The position numbers and the translations under genes are program-made. DNA of 35,505 bases from Candidatus Rifleibacteriota bacterium (lineage in GTDB: Bacteria; Riflebacteria; Ozemobacteria; Ozemobacterales; Ozemobacteraceae): assembly GCA_029565415.1 (NCBI GenBank), contig JAKQOH010000006.1:1-35505 (forward strand), in the 5' to 3' direction. This document shows positions 31,469 through 35,505 of the stretch, piece by piece. The notes under the pieces were generated by a model. It saw only the letters and a program-made list of their open reading frames with translations, did not search any database and was not told the origin of the DNA. Positions within the stretch are counted from its first letter, which is position 1. Each line of letters begins with the position of its first letter.

Positions 31469-31604
31469 GGGCGCTTCACGAAGCGCCCCTACGGCCAAAG
31501 AGCCGGGTTCTCTCAGCTCTGATTGGGTTCGGGCGCTTCACGAAGCGCCCCTACGGGCCATGGGGGAGCGATCTCTCTGGCGTAGGGGCGGATCGCGATC
31601 CGTC
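31469..31604. repeat. Cluster of three family-A palindromes
   Basis: Two direct copies GGGCGCTTCACGAAGCGCCC + CTACG at 31469-31493 and 31531-31555, and one inverted copy CGTAGGGG... at 31581-31604 (core GGATCGCGATCC). Same unit as at 17055-17151 and 18375-18447. The 31320-31729 spacer between two divergent lipoprotein genes holds these and no gene I can support. Confidence 0.8.
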
Positions 31605-31729
31605 CGTGTCGGGAACCAACTTCTTCATTCGAGAAGAAAACCATCAAGGATTCGGCGAAATACGCCGATACCTTCACCGGATCACTTTCATTCAGCTTCG
31701 CCGCAGGGCGAACAACGGAGGCACTTCAC

Positions 31730-33031
31730 ATGGGAAGCGAGTTGAAACCGGCCAAGACACGGTGGCTCCTGTTGGTGGCGCTGGCTCTTTCGAGTCTCGT
31801 CATCACCGGCTGCGAGAAGGGCTCTCTCGGCGTCAAGTCGGGAACGGTCGAGGGCTATGTGCTCGAATCGACCAAATACACCCCGGTCGCCGACGTTCTG
31901 CTGCGGGCGACCAACGCGAAGTACGGCACCCGTTCCGTCAACACCGGCGGGGACGGGCGGTATGTGTTGACCGACATGAATCCCGACGAGGGCGATTGGA
32001 CCCTCGAGGCGACGAAGTACGGGTATTTCGTCGACAAGGCCAGCGGCACCTCCGAAGCTGGCACCGTCGTGGTCAAGGTGACCAACGGTGAAACCGTTCA
32101 GGCGCCGACCATCCTGATGGGCAAGAGCACGACCTCCGAGCGCGGCACGCTGCGCGGGTATCCGATCGATGCCGTGATCGGCAAGCCCGTGCAGAACTTC
32201 ACGGTGACGCAGATCGACCCGGCCCGCACCAAGACGTTCGAGACCTCTCAGGACTTCAAGGAGAGCGGATGGACCAGCCTCGAAGGCGGTGAGCGCACCT
32301 ACAAGATCAACTGCGACAATTACGATGTCCACACCATTGGGCCGATTCAGCTCACCAAGTCCGGCTACGACCTGGGCGTGATCCAGCTCAACCCGCTGCG
32401 GGTCAGCATCTCCGGAACCCTGCGCAATGTTCCCGGGTATATTTACGGGAACGGGGCCGATGCGAACTTCACGGGCGTGATCTGGGCCGAATCGGCGGGC
32501 CGCGTCGTTGCGACCGGTACGGCGGGCACCGGCGGCGGCACCTTCCAGGGCACCGTGGTGTATACTCTACCGAATATTCCGATCACCGCCGGCACCGTTG
32601 CGGTCAAGATGAAGATCCGCGGCTACGACACGATCACGATCAACTCGTCGGTCAGCCTGCCGAGCCAGCGCCCCGGCGGCACCATCGGCGGCATCGACAT
32701 CGACTTCAACAACATCGAGCCGATCAAGCGCGATCTGCGCGTCGTCGTGCGCGGCAAAGCCCCGTCCGGCCAGGAAGCCTCGACCCTCGAGAACGGGGAA
32801 ACGGTCCGCGTCTACATCAAGCAGGGCGGCAAGGACCTGGTTCCCTACGTCGACGTGGTCGGCAGCAACTACATGGCCGAAGCCTACTTCAGCGGCGTGA
32901 TCACCGGCTACGAGATCGACATCCTGGCCGTGAACCTCACTCGCGGCTACATCAAGGGTGAAGAGACGGGGCTGAAGGTCTCGGAAGACAGCAGCTCGAT
33001 CTTCACCACGGAACTGCAGCTCGAACAGTAA
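31730..33031 (+). CDS. CEKG-family lipoprotein with Ig-like regulatory domains (copy 3)
   Basis: 433 residues. Signal peptide KTRWLLLVALALSSLVITGC, then CEKGSLGVKS. An Ig-like domain follows (VEGYVLESTKYTPVADVLLR ... GGDGRYVLTDMNPDEGDWTL ... KYGYF), then beta-rich repeats sharing LGVIQLNPLRVSISGTLRNVPGYI with LGVILLQPQTYKIVGVWKDVPG in copy 2. GGAGG lies 8 nt before the ATG. A strong terminator follows. Likely an exported, lipid-anchored surface protein; partner unknown. Confidence 0.82.
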   Translation: MGSELKPAKTRWLLLVALALSSLVITGCEKGSLGVKSGTVEGYVLESTKYTPVADVLLRATNAKYGTRSVNTGGDGRYVLTDMNPDEGDWTLEATKYGYFVDKASGTSEAGTVVVKVTNGETVQAPTILMGKSTTSERGTLRGYPIDAVIGKPVQNFTVTQIDPARTKTFETSQDFKESGWTSLEGGERTYKINCDNYDVHTIGPIQLTKSGYDLGVIQLNPLRVSISGTLRNVPGYIYGNGADANFTGVIWAESAGRVVATGTAGTGGGTFQGTVVYTLPNIPITAGTVAVKMKIRGYDTITINSSVSLPSQRPGGTIGGIDIDFNNIEPIKRDLRVVVRGKAPSGQEASTLENGETVRVYIKQGGKDLVPYVDVVGSNYMAEAYFSGVITGYEIDILAVNLTRGYIKGEETGLKVSEDSSSIFTTELQLEQ

Positions 33032-33051
33032 CCGCTTCCCTCCGACAGAGA

Positions 33052-33089
33052 ACGCGCCCGCGGGGTCGATCCCCCGCGGGCGCGTCGTT
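33052..33089. terminator. Terminator after lipoprotein copy 3
   Basis: 14-bp perfect stem ACGCGCCCGCGGGG / CCCCGCGGGCGCGT (33052-33065 / 33072-33085) with a TCGATC loop and CGTTT after it, between convergent genes. Confidence 0.85.
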
Positions 33090-33107
33090 TCGTCGGGATC
33101 GATTCGC

Positions 33108-33665
33108 TCAGGCATCCTCGAGCAGATCGGGGGCGTAGATGGCGGCGTCGCTGTCGGGATACTGCGTCATGATGATGTCGACATGGCGGCGCACCTGGTC
33201 GAAGAGACCCCGTTGCTTGGAGATGACGGCCAGGTTGTAATGGGCATTGTCGGCGAGGTCGCTGTCGGGATACTTCTCGAGCAGCTCCTGGAAGATCCGC
33301 TCGGCCTCGTCCGTGTTCTTCTCCTTGAGGGCCATCTTTCCGCGGAAGTAGCACTCGTCGGCCGTCTCGGCCGGCCCCTTCCCGAGCTGGCGAAGCAGCT
33401 CGACCTTCTCGTCCTCGGCAAAGTAGGCCGCGTCGCTCCCCGGATAATGCACCAGCAGGTATTCGAGCCACTCGAGCGCCTTCATCGTCTGGTTCCGCCG
33501 CATATGAATCTTCGCGATATTATAGCAGGCATTATCGGCAAGATCGCTCTCGGCAAAGCGGTGCAGGAACTCCCTGAACAGCTCCTCGGCACCGTCGAGA
33601 TCCCCGGTCTTGAACCGCTCCATCGCCTCGGCGATACGCTCCTTCTGTTCGGACGGACTGGTCAT
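33108..33665 (-). CDS. TPR protein (YbgF/outer-membrane-assembly-like repeat, cytoplasmic)
   Basis: 185 residues, no signal peptide. Four or so TPR units of the 'FPDSDLADNAhYNLA' type occur (RFAESDLADNACYNIAKIH, HYPGSDAAYFAEDEKVELL, KYPDSDLADNAHYNLAVIS, QYPDSDAAIYAPDLLED). This repeat style is common in YbgF and BamD, but the surrounding domains are absent. The start codon overlaps the tgt stop (ATGA), so it is translationally coupled to tgt. Function unknown; a link to queuosine or to protein export (genes often near queA-tgt) is only a guess. Confidence 0.82.
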   Translation of the reverse strand: MTSPSEQKERIAEAMERFKTGDLDGAEELFREFLHRFAESDLADNACYNIAKIHMRRNQTMKALEWLEYLLVHYPGSDAAYFAEDEKVELLRQLGKGPAETADECYFRGKMALKEKNTDEAERIFQELLEKYPDSDLADNAHYNLAVISKQRGLFDQVRRHVDIIMTQYPDSDAAIYAPDLLEDA

Positions 33666-34801
33666 CGTTTTTCCTCCCTTGCCATGTAGGATGCGAGAAA
33701 CTCGCTTTTGAGCCGCTGGAACGTTCCATCCGCCAGCGCCGCGCGGATCCTCCCCATAAGGGTAATCATGAACGTGATATTGTGCAAACTCGCCATGCGC
33801 AGCGCCAGGATCTCCTTCGCCTTGAACAGGTGACGCAGGTAGCCGCGGGAAAACGTGCGGCACGCCTGGCAGTCGCAGGTCGGATCGATCGGCTCGTCGG
33901 ATCTCTGCCAGGCCAGGCCGGTCAGATCGATGCGGCCGGTCGGGGTGAAAACGGCCCCGTGCCGGGCGATGCGGGTCGGCATCACGCAGTCGAACATATC
34001 GATCCCCCGTTCCACGCCATAGAACAGATCCTCGGGGCTGCCGACGCCCATGAGATAGCGAGGCAGATCTTTCGGCATCCCGGGCATCATGCCGTCGAGC
34101 GTGTCGATCATCAGGGCTTTCGGTTCGCCAACGGAAAGGCCGCCCACCGCCAGGCCGTCGAACCCGATCTCGGCGGTCCGGGCGATCGACTCCTTGCGCA
34201 GGTGCAGATAGGTCGAGCCCTGGACGATGCCGAACAGCGCCTGGCCGTTCCGCCCCGACGGGTGGTCTTCGCGGCACCGCTTCGCCCAGCGCGCCGAGCG
34301 TTCCATCGCCTCCCTGGCAAGCTTTTCGTCGGCAGGCCACGGGCAGCACTCGTCGAACACCATCATGATCTCGGCCCCGATCGAGCGCTGGATGCGCATC
34401 GACTCCTCGGGCGTCAGCCACAGCTTCGCCCCGTCGAGATGGGAGGCGAACTGGACCCCCTCGTCGGTGATCTTGTTCAGCTTCTTCAGCGAAAACACCT
34501 GGAAACCGCCGGAGTCGGTCAGCATCGGCCGGTCCCATTTCATGAACGCGTGGAGACCGCCGAAATGCTCGAGGATCTCGGTGCCGGGCCGGAGCCAGAG
34601 GTGGTAGGTGTTTCCCAGGATGATCGTGGCGCCGGCCGTCCGGACTTCCTCCGGGGAGAGGGTTTTGACCGAGCCGCAGGTGCCGACCGGCATGAAAACC
34701 GGGGTCCGGATTTCGCCGCGGCGGGTCCGGATCGTCCCTACCCTGCCCCAGCACTCGGAGGATTCGGATTCGACGGTGAAGGAAAAGAATCGTTCGTTCA
34801 T
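33662..34801 (-). CDS. tgt: Queuine tRNA-ribosyltransferase (bacterial Tgt)
   Basis: Exchanges guanine-34 for preQ1 in tRNAs with a GUN anticodon. 379 residues. Seen: IRTRRGEIRTPVFMPVGT, ILGNTYHLWLRPG, the catalytic-Asp region MLTDSGGFQVFSL, RYLMGVGSPEDL, GIDMFDCVMPTR and the zinc site CDCQAC...SLHN. The ATG at 34801 fits the family N-terminus; the longer open frame to 34876 overlaps queA. It starts 13 nt after the queA stop, so both are in one operon. Confidence 0.96.
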   Translation of the reverse strand: MNERFFSFTVESESSECWGRVGTIRTRRGEIRTPVFMPVGTCGSVKTLSPEEVRTAGATIILGNTYHLWLRPGTEILEHFGGLHAFMKWDRPMLTDSGGFQVFSLKKLNKITDEGVQFASHLDGAKLWLTPEESMRIQRSIGAEIMMVFDECCPWPADEKLAREAMERSARWAKRCREDHPSGRNGQALFGIVQGSTYLHLRKESIARTAEIGFDGLAVGGLSVGEPKALMIDTLDGMMPGMPKDLPRYLMGVGSPEDLFYGVERGIDMFDCVMPTRIARHGAVFTPTGRIDLTGLAWQRSDEPIDPTCDCQACRTFSRGYLRHLFKAKEILALRMASLHNITFMITLMGRIRAALADGTFQRLKSEFLASYMAREEKR

Positions 34802-34814
34802 AGGTGCGCCCCGT

Positions 34815-35505
34815 TCAGATGATCGCCATCGCATCGCCGAAGCTGAAGAACCGGTACCGGCGGCCGATGGCTTCATGATACAGCTCCAGGATCTTTTCCC
34901 GGCCGCAGAGGGCCGAAACGAGCATGAGCAGGCTCGATCGCGGCAGATGGAAGTTCGTGATCAGGTGATCCACCGCCCGGAAGCGGTAGCCCGGCGTGAT
35001 GAAACAGGCCGTCTCGCTCCAGCCCGTCCGGAGCCTGCCGTCATCCCCCATCGCCGACTCGAGTGACCGCACCGACGTGGTTCCGCAAGCCCAGACCGTG
35101 CCGCCCTCGGCCCGCACCTCGGCATGGACGGATGCAAGATCACGTGATATATAATATCTTTCACTATGCATTACGTGCCCCTCGACTTCTTCGGCCTCGA
35201 CGGGTTTGAAGGTGCCGAGCCCGACATGGAGCACGGTTTCGGCGATCCGGACGCCCCGCAGGCGCAAGGCATCCAGAAGAGGAGGATCGAAATGCAGACC
35301 GGCGGTGGGAGCGGCGATCGATCCCTCCTCGCTGGCAAAAACGGTCTGATACCGTTCCGGGGTGCTTTCCCGGGAGGTGATATAGGGCGGCAGCGGCATC
35401 TCCCCATACCGGCGGAACGCCTCGACGGCATCGCCGCTCCCCTCGAACCGCAACACCCGCAACCCCGACTCGAGCACCCCCTCGACCACCGCGACCCCGT
35501 CTCCG
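34815..35505 (-). CDS. queA: S-adenosylmethionine:tRNA ribosyltransferase-isomerase QueA (N-terminal part outside window)
   Basis: Transfers and isomerises the ribosyl group of SAM to preQ1-tRNA, forming epoxyqueuosine. The C-terminal two thirds or so are in the window; the frame is open to the edge (preceding the internal GTG at 35489). Typical QueA segments: PLPPYITSRESTPERYQTVF, EEGSIAAPTAGLHFD, HVGLGTFKPVEAEEVEGHVMHSE, GTTSVRSLES, and near the end ITNFHLPRSSLLMLVSALCG and RYRFFSFGDAMAI. First gene of a queA-tgt-TPR operon. Confidence 0.95.
   Translation of the reverse strand, partial: GDGVAVVEGVLESGLRVLRFEGSGDAVEAFRRYGEMPLPPYITSRESTPERYQTVFASEEGSIAAPTAGLHFDPPLLDALRLRGVRIAETVLHVGLGTFKPVEAEEVEGHVMHSERYYISRDLASVHAEVRAEGGTVWACGTTSVRSLESAMGDDGRLRTGWSETACFITPGYRFRAVDHLITNFHLPRSSLLMLVSALCGREKILELYHEAIGRRYRFFSFGDAMAII

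Noticed and set aside
31469..31604. Short regularly spaced repeats considered as a CRISPR array
   Set aside because: Only three copies, variable orientation and spacing, each a self-complementary palindrome, with the same unit dispersed at 17055 and 18375 and no cas genes.

Overview
The window is GC-rich, densely packed bacterial chromosome (about 30 protein genes on both strands, short spacers, AGGAGG-type ribosome sites at many starts). Tetratricopeptide proteins, several lipoproteins with Ig-like carboxypeptidase-regulatory domains, dispersed palindromic repeats and a bacterial microcompartment (BMC) locus suggest an uncultured, probably Gram-negative-type lineage. Candidate phylum Riflebacteria is one guess, but no rRNA or other marker in the window allows placement, so this is low-confidence inference.

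Layout. 1-4014 (minus strand): the 5' end of a fibronectin-III lipoprotein gene, then a TPR gene-pgeF-pdxJ row. 4268-6061: pyruvate kinase and, convergent, a small CxxCxxCC protein, with a terminator between them. 6165-8388: a MscS channel with a cyclic-nucleotide-binding domain, divergent from a small secreted Gly-Gln-Ser-repeat protein preceded by a near-perfect sigma-54 promoter. 8482-13406: a GNAT-like protein, a secreted zinc-ribbon/TPR protein, a sigma-54 activator (the obvious candidate regulator of that promoter) and a GT-C glycosyltransferase. 13407-17035: membrane protein and M55 D-aminopeptidase (minus), and UvrB. 17036-20207: repeat-rich spacers, a secreted protein of unknown function, an orphan multi-helix sensor-like membrane protein, and a promoter / long rod-shaped RNA / terminator unit that looks like 6S RNA.

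20208-26774 is the main point of interest: a BMC operon. Its order is a composite protein with a truncated triosephosphate-isomerase-like domain, PduL phosphotransacylase, BMC-H shell, EutN/BMC-P vertex, CoA-acylating aldehyde dehydrogenase, PduS-like Fe-S flavoprotein, PduT-like BMC-T shell and an RpiB-like isomerase with Asp at the usual catalytic Cys. Phosphopentomutase (deoB) follows after a small AT-richer DUF4160/DUF2442 pair. The core oxidises an aldehyde to acyl-CoA and acyl-phosphate inside a shell, but no lyase, diol dehydratase, glycyl radical enzyme, aldolase or alcohol dehydrogenase is present. The sugar-phosphate genes point to a pentose or deoxypentose phosphate (nucleoside-derived) metabolosome resembling the 'sugar phosphate utilising' class, with the aldehyde-generating enzyme encoded elsewhere or carried out by an unrecognised protein.

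28623-33031: three paralogous lipoproteins sharing a Cys-Glu-Lys-Gly start, around a repeat cluster. 33108-35505 (minus): the queuosine genes queA (partial) and tgt, with an overlapping TPR gene.

Across the window several genes have a -10 hexamer 6-9 nt before the start codon and no Shine-Dalgarno sequence, suggesting leaderless mRNAs.
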